Part shown: positions 33,491 through 45,865 of the stretch, in pieces | Numbering within the stretch: position 1 is the first letter of the stretch | How the letters are laid out: each line of letters starts with the position of its first letter | DNA from: Calcarisporiella thermophila CBS 279.70 | Taxonomy: Eukaryota; Calcarisporiellomycota | Length of the DNA stretch: 64,000 nt | Direction: 5' to 3' | Assembly: GCF_041956535.1 (NCBI RefSeq) | Contig: NW_027192192.1 | Location: forward strand, 995,796 to 1,059,795 | Position numbers and translations under genes: made by a program | The notes under the pieces: model-generated | What the model was told of the DNA's origin: nothing | The model's database searches: none | Seen by the model: only the letters and a program-made list of their open reading frames with translations

Positions 33491-35979
33491 ATGGCCATGT
33501 TGGCTAATAGTGATTTACAATTAGCCCCTTATGTTAACAGAGGCATGAGGGATGTTTCGGAAGAAGAATGGTGTATAGCCGCTGCATCCTGGAATCATCA
33601 ACTCTCTCGCCTACTCAAACTTCCAGAAAGCGAATTCCGCCAAAATATCGAGACAAACCCTACCGTACTCCATTTCATCGAATCTTTTCTCCACACCCAC
33701 CCGCGTATCCCCTCTTTCCATATTTCGCCTTCATATAAGGCGGTCACACTAGAAACCAATCTTCTTAAACGAGTTCTCATGTTTATTATGCGAATATCCA
33801 GCGTGTCGCTACGAGAAGAGGAGCGTTGGATAGTTGATCCGCCAGTGCTATTGGATCTTGCAGCATTGTATGGAAGAAACAACAGATCCAGTGTAGGCCA
33901 GATTTACAAGAATGTGCAGTCATGGAGGGTAGATCTTATGGAGGAGTTCAAACCCATTGTGGATTCCATTGTCGAACTGCTCACTGACATTGAACAGACT
34001 TATGCCGAGAGCGATGGAGAAGGGGACAATACTCTGGCCTCTGGGCAACACAGCGCGATGTTTAACTGTCTACTCGACATAAGTGTGACCATTGCAGGAC
34101 TTTGCTGTGTTTCCTATGAAATTGCTTCCTTATTTTGTCGGCACGGCGAGTTTTGGCGCGTGCTTATGCGGATATACAACGTTGCACTTCCACGCATGTG
34201 GCCACTTGTATCACAGAATATGGACAAAGGAGGCAAAGTGGACGTAGAGGGTGCGGAATGGTTTTTGGTGGAGACGGCAAAAGAGGCGCTATTGGCAATA
34301 GCAGGCTTTTCACTTGACGCTTTGTTCTTCCTCCATTTTGGCTTTCGCTCTTCCGAGGACGGCAGAGCGCTTGAACCTTTCGAGTCTTTTGAAACAAGCG
34401 AAGCAGAAAATGCTCTGGAGCAGCTGAATGATCTCTTTTTTTGGATGCTAGAGCAATCACAGATCGATCGGCCCGCTCCAACCCATGCAGACACCCAGCT
34501 GTTGGTTGACCTTGAGATAGAGTGGCGGATGAGCAATAAGCTGAGACGGATACGCAGCGAAGCCTTTGCAGGTGATGAAGCACGCCTTGATTACATCATC
34601 ATGTCTTTCGAGCAAATCAGAGACATGAATATGAGTATGGATGGAGATACGCGGAGAGCACGTCTAGAACGGATTGTGAACGCTGCTTCAGGGAAGCATA
34701 AGCGAAAGAGTAAACCTCTTAATGGCACGACTCAGGTAAACACCACAGAGGGCCCACCCTCTCCTCCCATTTTACTTAGCACTTCACTGATAGGCCGACC
34801 CTGGTTATGTCGATCGCACCCTACGCATTTCACACATTCAAGATCTCTTCCCCGACTTAGGCGACGGATTCATTGAGGAGTGTTTGGTGGAATTCAATGA
34901 CGACACAGAGGCTGTTATAATGCGGTTATTGGAGGGAACATTACCGGAACGATTAAATAGCCTGGATCGCAAAATGCCGCGGTAACTAGAACAGCTTTTT
35001 CTGTTCCGAGAGCTTATTATAACATATGCGCTCCTCTCTTTTGTTTTAGTGCCATCTCGTCCCCTTCAGCACTTCCTCCTGCATATTCAGACCTAGACAA
35101 CTTGGAGACCGATCTGGCCCGAATGCAGGTTGAGGAGAGTCCTCTATCTCAGCGTAGGAATATCCACGATAATGATGAATTCGATGTGTTTGCCGGTCGT
35201 CAACTTGATCCGGAACGGGTCCATATCGGAAAGAAGGGGTATTTTATCTTAAGCTGCATACTTGCTCTAGCAGGCAATTAAATCTTATCACGGCTTTTAT
35301 AGTGGAGTGAATGCAGACAGATTATTGAATGATAAGAGTTTTGTCCAAGAATACAAATCCGATATTATTGAGGCAGCTTACAATACCTATGAGGATGAAT
35401 ATGACGACACATACGACACGAGTGGAATGAACATGGGTGCGGTTGAGGTGCGTCTTGTGGATGAATATGAGGGCGAAGGCAAACAGCAGACACAGGTTGA
35501 TCCCGGCATTCTAAACGAGAGCGAACTCATCCGGTTGTTTGTTACGGATCCCGCGGTCTTTGAACGGACTGCAAGTGCACGGAGATCGACTAAGCGCGAG
35601 CAAATGCGCCGTACAATGCAGATGACAGATGAGCAGATTGAAGGATGGTTTATAATGTTCCAGCGCAATGTAATTTTTTTTTTTGGTTAGTACTGGCAGA
35701 GGCTCTTGGTATACTCATATATTTTTGCCTCTTTAGCCACGGAAAGACAAGTTGATCGAGAAATACGAGTGGAAAGGCGAGCAGCGTGAAGTTCCGCGCG
35801 AAAATAATCCTCAAGAGGACAAGCCGGCAAACAGAAGAAAGCCTCCAGCTGATCGACCACCCGTTTCCCCCGAGCGACAGCGTGCAAATAAAGAGCGAAG
35901 CAAAGGAAAACGCGCAAATCACAACAGACGTGCTATGCATGATAAAAAAATGATGCGTTCGGTACAAGGAGGACTATAG
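33491..35979 (+). CDS. CUE3: CUE-domain protein of the Cue3/ASCC2 family (RQT complex)
   Basis: Five exons (33491-34735, 34794-34981, 35050-35238, 35303-35669, 35737-35979) give 743 residues. The helical N-terminal domain (ISWN-type beginning EEWCIAAASWNHQLSRLLKL; HTHPRIPSFHISPS; DPPVLLDLAALYGRNN) matches ASCC2/Cue3. The CUE domain starts with exon 2: LRISHIQDLFPDLGDGFIEE, then CLVEFNDDTEAVIMRLLEGT. The C-terminal tail is charged and basic (PQEDKPANRRKPPADRPP, RSKGKRANHNRR). Cue3 (Rqt3) binds K63-linked ubiquitin on stalled ribosomes and works with helicase Slh1/Rqt2 in ribosome-associated quality control; the animal homologue ASCC2 also serves alkylation repair. Start chosen at MAMLANSD; an in-frame ATG 30 bases upstream is possible. 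Confidence 0.92.
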
Positions 35980-36129
35980 ATTTCTTAAAATTAAAGATTT
36001 TTTTTTCTCGGAAGCAGTGCTCCCTAGTCTCGACTTTCTCTCGAAAGGAACAAGTGATAAATAGTATTCAAAAAATGTATTAAAGCAAGCAGACAAGATA
36101 CGTTGAAAATCCTTTTGAATACACTCTAT

Positions 36130-36478
36130 TTATTTCTTCTCCTCCTCCTCTGCCAACTTCATGAATTCCCGAATAATTTCGTCTTCATCCTTGGATGCAG
36201 GTGGTTCAGGCCGAGGTGCAGGCTTGGATTTCGAGCCCCTCGTGGCAAGATAGGTCAGGCCACCGAAGGTGCCAATTGTACCCAAAGCAAGCTAGAAAAG
36301 CGGAACAAATAAAAAGACAGGTTTAGAAAATGTTGCTATTAGAGGTGGAATAAGGCATCCAAATCGCTGCGGCAGCATATCCGAGATTCTTCATATCAAA
36401 GGGCCGCGTATTCTTTTCGATCTTACTTACCCAGTGATTGGCAACCTTACGTCCGGCAATGATATAGTAGCCTCCCAT
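36130..36478 (-). CDS. ATP19: F1Fo-ATP synthase subunit k
   Basis: Two exons (36478-36431, 36291-36130) give 69 residues, versus 68 in yeast Atp19. The sequence begins MGGYYIIAGRKVANHW, then the single membrane span LALGTIGTFGGLTYLATRG, a Lys/Pro-rich linker, and the acidic-amphipathic end DEDEIIREFMKLAEEEEKK. This matches Atp19 (MG-x2-Y, K-x4-H-x-LA-x-GT, then KDEE-x-FI). The subunit associates with the dimeric ATP synthase in the inner membrane and is small enough to be missed by automated gene calling. It lies back to back with the nucleoporin gene, only about 175 bases between start codons. Confidence 0.88.
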
Positions 36479-36652
36479 AGTTAATTCGCCAAAGTTATTT
36501 CAGAATTATTTGTAAAAATCCGCGAGAACTTCGAATTGCAAGGGACGATATAGACTAGAGAACTGCGCCTCAGAGGCTTTTCTCTCACATTAAACAAATT
36601 AGAGTTGAAACGGAGGGATCGCGTCGAGAGCGAACGCGCACCACTTAAGATA

Positions 36653-39600
36653 ATGAGTTTGAGTGTAAGAAGCTCGGGTAGCCGTTCGTGGGCAGACCCG
36701 GTACCTTCTGTTCCGGACGATGAAGTAGAGAAGTTTGCAGATGCCCTAGAGAACACGCCCGAGATCTGCGTCATGGACCCTGAAAAGGGATTGGCAAATC
36801 TGTATAAATCAGTCTGCCAGAAGAGGTATTTGCTGCTTTGACATTGTACATGTCCAAAGCACATATTCAGCTTTATATATTTACCCCGCTCTCCTTCACA
36901 TTCTAGCGTTGAGGATCTTTATCACATGTCCGCGTTTGATCCCGCTTTTCGCAATCTTCCACAGGCAGAAGAGCTTCAGCTGTGGGAGGCAGAAAAGAGT
37001 ACATGGCTCTTAGTTCAAATGATCTACCCGTTAGTAGCGCATTTAATTGCGTGTCTTTTTTTATGTTGCTTCAGCTGAAACCATTTTTATCGCAATTAGC
37101 GAAAGAGTGAGTGCTCAAACGTACGATGCAGAGGTGCCCGATCTCGATATGCCATACGATACGGACTTCCGATTGGTACAAAATGCATTCCACTATGATA
37201 AGTCGTTGAAGGAGAATTTGGTAAAGTATTTTTAACGGCATTTTTGTCGTTTTTTTCTTGTGAATTCAATCATTCAATCTGTATGTTTTTCTAGGTAATT
37301 AAGCGCTGGCTTGAGGCTATCGCCCCTAGCTTCGATCCCACTCGAGTACGCGCTGGATATTGGTTCCGCACAAAGAATATTGTAAAGGAAAAGAAACGGA
37401 ATAATTTCCTCTTAAAACATTCGGAAGACACTGTGACGGAGCTTGATCCTGACGCACCCCATCGGCAACAAAAGAATTTAGATCCTGATGATGCTGTATG
37501 CTAAGGGTTATATTCTGGGCTTTTGTTACCTTCGTTTTTAAATTCTTTTTTCTTTCTCTCTAGTTCTACGAGAAGGACATGATCCGAACTTTGTACGAAT
37601 ACATTAGACGCGGCCGTCTAGATGACGCTGCCGATTTGTGTAGAGCCAGCAATCAGCTGTGGCGGGCTGCAAGTCTGCGTGGAGGTCTCTATTATTCGGA
37701 TCGATATCTAGAGGAGGATCGCTCGAGCTATTTTTCGGATCAGTCTCTTGGTTTGTTTATCTTAGTATGTATAAATACCTTGGATCGCTGTATTAATTTA
37801 AGTGATAATAGGATTGGATGAGGAATATGGCGCAATATCCGGCAATAAAAACCATCTTCTCTGGAAAGCAACCTGTTACCAAATAGCGAAAGAAGTATGC
37901 ACTTTGTTTTCTCTCCTTTATGCTCTAGTGAATTCCTGAGACAATTGTCTGGTAAACTGTTAGGAGAGCCTAGATATTTACGAGCGCGCATTATACGCTG
38001 CATTATGTGGGGATGTTGAACGAGTGACTCCAGTGTGCCACTCTTGGGAGGATTTCTTATGGGCCTACTATAATGCCCTTATTGAAGCACAATTGCATCA
38101 GGTAGCTGGCTGGCATATGTCTTGCAGCAATCAAGAATATGTCCTGATTTATTTTTGCTGCATAGCATTTCTTAAGACGCGGCCGGACGCTCGACCCAGA
38201 ATTTTCACTACCGTCGGATTCTGATGATCTGACCCCAGCGGAAATTTTTGATCGGGTGTCAAGAAGTGGTACAGAGGAGCTCCGGTATTTCCTAGCTTTG
38301 TTCATACGTTCATCGGAGCGAAGTACGCTGACATTGTTTGTGTCTATCTGTTTCTATTTTAATTATTGTAGACTTTCGGCAAACGAACCATTCCATTTAA
38401 TCCAGGCGCTAATAATACTAAATCGAACTGACGAACTTTTACGAGATTTTAGAGAGCGACTCCTTGACCCATCCAAGCACCTAAGGTATTAGCTCTCGCT
38501 TGACTCAAATCGTCTGTTTAATACTAAATGGTAGCCTTATCTGCTTATTCATCAAGCTCTTGGGAGCGTTCTCATGTGCTACGCTTTATGGCGCATCTCG
38601 TCATATACTTGCGATCAATTGGAGTTTCATTACCGGAGGAAGACGGAGACGCAATTATTCAGAGCTATGTGAGCATGCTTGTAGAAAGTGGAAAAGTGAG
38701 CCTAAATATCTTTAATCCTGAATGTCACCCTCCTCTGCTAACCTTCTTATCCTTGGGGCATAGTCGCGTGTCGTTGCGCTCTACGCATCGAAACTTCCCC
38801 ACGATCTGCAAGTGCACTCCTATGCCAAGTTCTTAAAAAGTATGTGTCTCCACCTTCCCACTTGCGCTTGAAACATATTGCCTCACTCACTTTCACTTCT
38901 AGCTATCAGAGAGGATAAAAAGACACGGTTTGAATATCTCAGTATTGCATATAAATATAACCTCGACGTAGATGCCATTCTTTCGGAGACGGTGAAGATG
39001 ATATTCGAAGAAGGAATGGCTCTGGTATGGCTCATCTCGGTTTCCATATCTCAATTTAATAGTGAAAACTAACACCTCCCCTCTTTACGATCTTAGGAAA
39101 TGCCACTCGTGGAAGATCAGCCTGTTAAATTTTCCAATGTCACCGATCCTATTCATCCAGATGATGAAATACAGATCCGTGCTCTGGAATGGCTTACCCT
39201 GGAAGTTCCCCAATACGCAGAGGCACTGATTCAGAGCAACGCACTTCTCCGGAGATTTTTGGGTAAGCTTCGCACTGTTAGAGCTACTTCACAAGCCTTT
39301 GCACGCCTAACCCTTTTTTTTTTTTTACTTTTCTGCCTTGCAGTCCATGGGAAAATCAACGCCGCGAACGCGTTGGTCCAGTCGCTGCCACAAAACTTCA
39401 TCCAGAAAGAATGGATTGAACACCAGGACCCCGACGACGATAAGCTCCAACCTGGCCTCTACGAACAGTTACACTACCGGGCATTACTCAACTGTCTCTC
39501 ACATTACTCCCGCTTTATCGAGGTGCTCTACCGCAAACCGGGCGCCAAGCCATCAACAGGCCCTAGGCGATCTCTTTACCACCAAGAGTTTGCGGAGTGG

Positions 39601-40150
39601 TCGCGCACGTTGCGATCGGTTGCTCAAGCCGTCGAGGAAGGCGTGCTGCAGCTGATGCAGGACAATTGGCTAAAGCCCGAGGTGGTTGGACAGGAGCTGG
39701 GAGGTAATAGTCTGGATGGTAGATATCCTTCCTTTATATGCATTGAAATTGTCGGATAAGCGGCCTTACTAAAGCGGTTGATGCCTTAATAGACGAGCGG
39801 AGACTCTATGAGCTCCAGCGCCTGCGTGAGATCTATATACCAGAGATGGTCATCCGACTTCACTCAACCCTCTACGAATCACGAGACGTCATCCCCGGGT
39901 AAGTCTTACTCTTGACCTTTTTGAAGCGAGCGAGCATGGAATAACCAATGACCCCTCTTGTTTTTGTATCGCCAGCAATTTGGAGAAGAGCCTGGAGATC
40001 GCCAATCTTGTTGCCGACGACCACCTTGCCATCTACCGAGAATTCACGCAAACAGGAAAAATGCCACAGCTGCTGCAGCTTCTAAGACGGTCCTCCCTCG
40101 CCATCCTGGAAGTGTCAAAGAACCCTTTCAAAACAGCAGTCAAGTCATAA
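36653..40150 (+). CDS. NUP84: Nuclear pore Y-complex nucleoporin Nup84/Nup107
   Basis: Sixteen exons (36653-36825, 36907-37029, 37100-37220, 37295-37495, 37564-37750, 37812-37894, 37964-38101, 38166-38284, 38372-38485, 38557-38695, 38764-38839, 38903-39024, 39097-39262, 39344-39718, 39793-39898, 39976-40150) give 805 residues. All-helical, with family landmarks: LYEYIRRGRLDDAADLCRAS, QLWRAASLRGG, ALYAALCGDVERVTPVCHSW, EDFLWAYYNALIEAQLHQ, SHVLRFMAHLVIYLRSIG, VALYASKLPHDLQVHSYAKF and a Leu-rich C-terminal repeat. Nup84/Nup107 forms the stem of the Y-shaped scaffold coating both faces of the nuclear pore. The exon 9/10 junction is unusual: frame forces use of an acceptor after ATTCATCAAG at 38556 rather than the nearer TAG at 38533. 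An in-frame ATG at 36605 could extend the N-terminus by 16 residues. Confidence 0.93.
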
Positions 40151-40425
40151 CTTCATTTGTTCTCCAATAAAATTGTTTCTTGCTCTAGTGACCAGCCATG
40201 CCCTCGTGTGGAGTCGATCTCAGTTCAACAGCAAACTCTTAATATTAGACTCATAACGCAAAGGGAAAAGAAAACAAGAATTATAGGGAGAAAAAAAAAC
40301 ACTAAAAAAATATAAAAAAGACGCAAGAAAAATCCATGGGCATAACTGATAAAAAACACGGAAAAGGAAAAAATAAAGAAAAAAATACAAAGAATGTTTT
40401 AAATATCTAGTTCGAAGATGGCAGA

Positions 40426-43324
40426 CTAAGATGCGGCAGCCTTTGCCTTCCTCCCTCGCTTCGTCGCCTGTCTCTTTATCCCTTCTTCGAAGAAGTCGAA
40501 CCCTCCACTCATCGTAGCCTTCAGCTCTAGCTCTTTCAATACCATGGGCGGAGACCTGGGCGGCAGTGGTCGGTTTTCCTTCTCATCATCCTGATTGTCC
40601 GCAAATATCTCCATTTTTTGTCTAAGTTTGCGTTTTCGCTTTGCAGGTCGGACCCCTTCTAGTTCTTCGCGAACGTGCAAAATCTTGGCGTGAAGTTTTT
40701 CGTTTTCTGGCATGTAGACCGAGGCTAGGATGCAAAAGATGTCAAAAGGCTGGGTATAAAGAATATTGGGGGGATCCTATAGAGTACCTTTTTCATACAA
40801 ATCGAGCGCAAGCTTAAGATCCCCCTCCTTATGCGCCTTCTTTGCCAACCTTACGTGGGCAACGGCGGTCTTGGATTTGGTCTCCGGGGTCAGGAGCCCA
40901 GCGATCACAGCATCCGTTTTAGCATCACTATGTGACATTATAAATATCGACATCCATCAAGGTGAAATTTTCGGTTGCAAAAAATATGAAAGAAGAACAT
41001 ACCTATCAGCTCGAAACTCTTGCGCAATGTCGCTCTCTTTTGGTTGCTTAGGCTCTGACTTCACTTCCTTCTTAACCACGGGCTTTTCTTTGAGAGGTTC
41101 CAAGGGAACCAGCTCGCTCACGCCCATTTTCTCCACTACGGAATTAAAAGCCTTGGCATCTGCGACTATGTTCAATTTGTTCAGGTGCTCCATCTCACTA
41201 TAGATTTCCTCTCTTAAGCTTGGTCCCGTTTGACTGCAAGGGGTAAACCGGCCCATCATTAGCTTCAGTCTTCGAGCACTGGATAAATATTCAGGACGAT
41301 TACCTTTGGGGTTTCGTGGCCTTCTCTTTTTGATTAATTTCCTTCATTTTTTTCTCAACAATCTGCGTCACCATTCGCTCGAGCTCAGCTCCGCTCATGG
41401 CCGAATAGGTAGACCCGAGGTTGGACGATGACTTTACGGCCAATGCTCTACCCCGAACAGGCTGAATAGGGCGAGACTGTAATGGTTTACGTTCCGTAGC
41501 GGGCGCAGCACTCGAGTGCACTCGCGCCGAGCCTACTGCCTGCTTCTTGAGAGGGCGTTCAGATTCTACAGAAGAGCTTGACTGACGCTTGAGCTTAGTA
41601 ATCGGTTGATTTTCATCGTGATAAATGGCGCGCGCAGGTTTTCCGAGGTTGGCAGAGCGGTTGGGTTGCTTGGCACCTAAGTTCAGTGGGCGGTTAGTCA
41701 CAAATAGCACAGAAATGTTCACAGGAGTGGCATACATGTTGGCTCATTGATAACTGGCTTATTTTCGATGTTTTTACTCTTTGTCGCAAAATTTAGAGTA
41801 CTAGTGAGACAGTGAGAAATAAAAATGAGATGACTCAGATCCTGCGAGTATATAAGAGGAAAAAACAAATGGATACTTACTTATAAGTGTCCATGTAGAA
41901 CTGCTTTTCGGGTGCTATGTTCACGATCATCATTCCTACGCTTTTCCCGCCCAATGAATGCTGCAAGATTCTCGTCATTTTCGAATCGCGATATGGAATA
42001 CGCTATGGTATCATGGACAATTGCATTATCAGCCTATGCAATTCTCTAAACTTGGGCGAAGCAGAGAATAAACTCACTGTTGATCCGCAGTTGAGAGCCT
42101 CAACAACTTGGCCGAGCACGAACAGCGATTTGTTTATGGATCCACTCTCGGTCATGCGTTCTTTTCCCACATTGCCGGTGCGGCGATTGTCCTCCGAGCC
42201 CGCAAGATCAATAAGACTTATTTTACCGGAGTAATTTTTCCCGTTTTTCTTATCCTCAATATCCACCTAATGTTGCAGGAGAGAATTTAAACAGAAAGAA
42301 GAGAGAGCTAGTATCTTGGAAGGGACTTACATAAACAAACAGGATGGCATGGGATCTGCTCGAGTGTGAGTTGAGTTTTGTACTGGCCGTTGAACGGTTC
42401 TTGCACGCTTGACTAAATTTAAAAATATTTATCACTCACAAGTTTAGAGCCGGTCTTGATTCGACGATACTTACTTAAACAGTTTTTCAAAATCATCATA
42501 GGAATTTATATCTCTCTGTAGTGCAAGAATAGAAGCAGTGCATTAACTCTTTGCTCGTAAATGAACCAATACATCCCATGCCATACTTCGGTTAAATCAG
42601 CAACAAATACATTTCGATTTCCATCCTCTCGAATAGGAAGACCCTGTGGATTTTGCTATTGCGATAAAAAAACAACCAGGCCCTTTCAATTAGCTGGGGT
42701 TAACAAAGAATAGTACGACGGTAAGACTCACTGTGTGACGTGGAATTAGAAGGTCAAACACATGCTCTTTATAAATTTCCATGTATGATATTCTGATATC
42801 GATGCATAGATTTCGCGATCGCTTCTTCTTCATCATTAGCGATTGAACGGTGCGTGGTATAATGCCTGGATCCTTTGTCGAGCCTTGGATTGTATGGGTT
42901 TTTCCAGATCCGGTGACGCCATAGGAGAACACGGTTGCATCCTAAGGTAATATTGAGCTAGTGGAATCCTTCAAATGAAATCATGGACACTTACAAGTCC
43001 GCGGTACACTTGTTCAATCACCGGTTTTACATCGCGGTCAAAGATATCTTTCTGCGAAGAGGTTTCACCATAGCAAGAGGAAAAACTATGGTAGCAAAAT
43101 GTTATTCAATGGAATGGAAATAAAAACAGCCGTGTTTGTCCTTACTGATATACTAAGTTTTCTGCTGGATTACGTGGATTGGTAATTCTGAGCGCGGTAT
43201 CTTCAACCTGTATCATGGGGTTCTCTGCCTCTGAGGATTCTGGTTTGAGGAAGGGGCGTACGCGGCACACAACTTTTACTTTTTGACCGTCGGTGTCGAG
43301 CTCTTGTTTACCCTTTGTCGCCAT
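40426..43324 (-). CDS. Kinesin-10 (KIF22/Kid-like) motor protein
   Basis: About thirteen exons give roughly 696 residues; most junctions were checked for frame. The N-terminal motor has [10 protein letters not shown], the P-loop [11 protein letters not shown], switch [11 protein letters not shown], switch II IDLAGSE, and [40 protein letters not shown] and [13 protein letters not shown] resemble KIF22 rather than kinesin-5, -7 or -8. After a basic linker come a short coiled coil ([20 protein letters not shown]), a TPR-like helical pair ([34 protein letters not shown]) and a basic tail with a KEN box ([11 protein letters not shown], about residue 646) and an NLS-like KRGRKAK. Kinesin-10 proteins bind chromosome arms and give polar ejection force. 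The motor is certain, the subfamily likely. Confidence 0.88.
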
Positions 43325-43615
43325 TGCCGATAATTAAACGCGTCGAGCCTGATATGCCGGGGCGGTGAACAACCTAAAAGGAGAAAAAGAAGAAAAAAAG
43401 AATAATAATAGGGAAGAATAATAATAAAAAAAGAAAGGAGGAAAGAATATTAAATTTCAATTCTGAAATTAAAGAATAGTGTTTAGTTACATAGAGGTAT
43501 ATAAATCGCGTTTAGACGCGTCTTTGGAATTCTGAATTGCTGCGCCGCGCGCCTGACTACCGGGAGAGTTACACGAGATTGTATCTAACCTCATTCATTA
43601 CTTAAGAATAACCCT
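43325..43615. promoter_or_regulatory. Divergent promoter, kinesin / sulfurtransferase
   Basis: These 290 bases lie between divergent starts, with an A/G-rich tract at 43378-43450. I see no other feature. Confidence 0.35.
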
Positions 43616-45006
43616 ATGCTCAGCCTAATTAGATCGACATCCTTTCCGGTTGCTAGAAGTATCTCGCCGAGGAACTTTTCCAGGACTAAAAGTACATACT
43701 CCACTAAGATTTTATTCAATTCTTGGGATTCTCTCTATGCTCTATATTCAGTATTTCTATTTGCCACAATTATTAATGGACTTAATAATCACTTAGCAAT
43801 GGCCACCCCTGCTCTGGTTTCCACCAGTTGGCTTGCTGAGAATCTGAACGAGAATAAAACCGTCGTACTTGACGGTTCTTGGCACATGCCGAACGTGAAT
43901 CGTGATCCCAAGAAAGAGTTTCTCGAGAAACATCTTCCTGTACGAACCTTGGTCCTTTCCAATCTTATGATGATAATTTTTCAAGTCTTATCTTAATACC
44001 ATAAATGCTAGGGTGCGAGATTCTTTGGTATTGATGAAATTAAGGACCATTCCAATCATTTGCCTCATATGTTGCCTACTCCTCAAGTCTTTGCCGATTC
44101 AGTTGGTAATTAGATTGATGAAATCTCAGTTGTCCACTCAGCTCATATGTATCACCGTTTTAGGAAAACTTGGGATCGACAATGAAGATCATGTTGTGGT
44201 ATACGATGTACATGGAATTCTTTCGGCTTGTCGTGTATGGTGGACCTTCAAAGTATTCGGCCACGAAAAGGTTTCTGTGCTGAATGGAGGCATGCCTAAA
44301 TGGCTCTCGGAAAACAGGGCGGTGGAGAGCGGCGAGCCAAAGATTTCGGTAAGCAACCCCTTTTTTTCAGGATAAATTTGCTTTTACTTATGCGCCTACT
44401 CTCATTACATGCTATTGCAGGCGAAAAAGTATGCATTGCCAGTTCTAAAGAACGAACTTGTTCGTAGCTACGAGCAAATCAGAGCCAATATCCAAAATGG
44501 CCCTAATTCACCCGATTTTGAGTTGGTACTGGATGCGCGACCCGAGGGAAGGTACGTGCTCTGCAAACTCGAGCATTTTGAAAAGATAAAATTCAACAGC
44601 GCATTTTTGCAACCTAAGGTTCCATGGTACTGACCCTGAGCCGCGACCCGGACTATCCAGTGGCCATATGCCGCATTCCCTCTCATTGCCGTTTCAGCGT
44701 GTGATCAAGGATGGCCAACTTCTCGAGCCAGAAGAGCTGAAGACATTGTTCCGCGATCTCCTTGGAAAAGATCCTTCCGACACGCGCATTGTGACTAGCT
44801 GTGGTAACGTATATGCACTTACACATGTATACGCTTGCTTGGTGACTATAGCCCTAATTTTTGCTTTGCCCACCATAGGGAGTGGAATTACTGCCTCCGT
44901 CTTGTTTTTGGCCCTGGAGATGGTTGGTGCGAAACACGTAGCTCTATATGACGAATCTTGGACAGGCTACGCTGGTAGGAAAGAAAGCCCTATTGTGAAA
45001 TCATAG
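43616..45006 (+). CDS. TUM1: 3-mercaptopyruvate/thiosulfate sulfurtransferase with alternative mitochondrial leader
   Basis: Seven exons (43616-43691, 43797-43939, 44012-44105, 44164-44348, 44421-44551, 44619-44803, 44879-45006) give 313 residues; starting at the internal ATG 43799 gives 287. Two rhodanese domains are present: [53 protein letters not shown] and [11 protein letters not shown] in the first, and [10 protein letters not shown] with [20 protein letters not shown] in the second. The active-site loop [13 protein letters not shown] contains the sulfur-accepting Cys; CGSG(I/V)TA favours mercaptopyruvate sulfurtransferase over plain rhodanese. Tum1-type enzymes feed sulfur to tRNA thiolation (Urm1 pathway) and molybdenum cofactor synthesis and make H2S. 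Exon 1 encodes [20 protein letters not shown], Arg-rich and free of acidic residues, a typical mitochondrial presequence. Confidence 0.93.
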
Positions 45007-45259
45007 AATGAGGATGGAAGAGCATGGTAACCCAACCCACTGAGCAATTTTGGACAGATATTGTACTGGAGTTGACATTTTATAACTTTATATGAATTCA
45101 AAATAATGTATATCTTCCTATAACCATTATTTCAAACCAAATTATTACTCTTTAAGGTTTTTTTTTCTATATAAAATTATGAATCAAGATGAAAAAAACT
45201 TTTTTTGCGAAATTGAAAAACGAAAACAATGAAGGCACCTCTCGTCTCCTCGAATTTGT

Positions 45260-45865
45260 TTAATGACCACGAACCTTTCGTCGCGTCCAAATCTCGGATA
45301 TCTTCTTTGATGGCACAGACATTGGGCCTTCTAGTGGCATGCTGCTAGACCCTGGACCAGCTGCGAAGCATGCAGCACTAAGAGACGCAGAGTGTTGTTC
45401 GGCGGTGATCTGATTTTGCGGCTTTTCCACATGCATATATGTGATCTCCGTCGTGTTGGTTTGTGTCAGGAAAGAGTTGTCATTCTGCTGAAAAGATTTG
45501 GCCTTAGCGGGTGAGGATGCGGTATTAGTAACAGTTGTGGATTGCATCATAGTCGAGGAGGAGGAGGAGGAGGCGGAGGTGGATGAGGGAGAGGAATGGT
45601 CAGAAGGAAGAGCAGTGGGCATGGTGGATTCGGTTGCTGTGCGCTTAGAGATTGGCTGTGAAGTTTTAGAGTGTTAGGGAATTAATTTTTGAGCGAGGGC
45701 AAATAATATAAACACCTGTGTTTCGGATTGGGGTTTACGTTTCGAGGGGGTGACAGTTATAGTGGCAATGTCATTAGCTTAATGCAAATTATACCATCCA
45801 TTATTAATCCAATTAGTCAAACGAGTAATCAATAGCTTACATGATGCCTGTTCGGGGACTGGCAT
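45260..45865 (-). CDS. Small Ser/Thr-rich uncharacterised protein
   Basis: Three exons (45865-45841, 45777-45716, 45655-45260) give 160 residues. The start MPVPEQASSNDIATITVTPS lies in exon 1, too short to show as an open frame. The middle is Ser/Thr-rich with a run of Ser codons (45555-45590), then NNSFLTQTNTTEIT, and the C-terminus is basic (SVPSKKISEIWTRRKVRGH). Splice sites are standard except a GTGTTT donor in intron 2. No domain, signal peptide or membrane span is visible. I do not recognise it; frame continuity across three exons supports a real gene. Possibly a regulatory or chromatin-associated disordered protein, which is inference. Confidence 0.6.
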
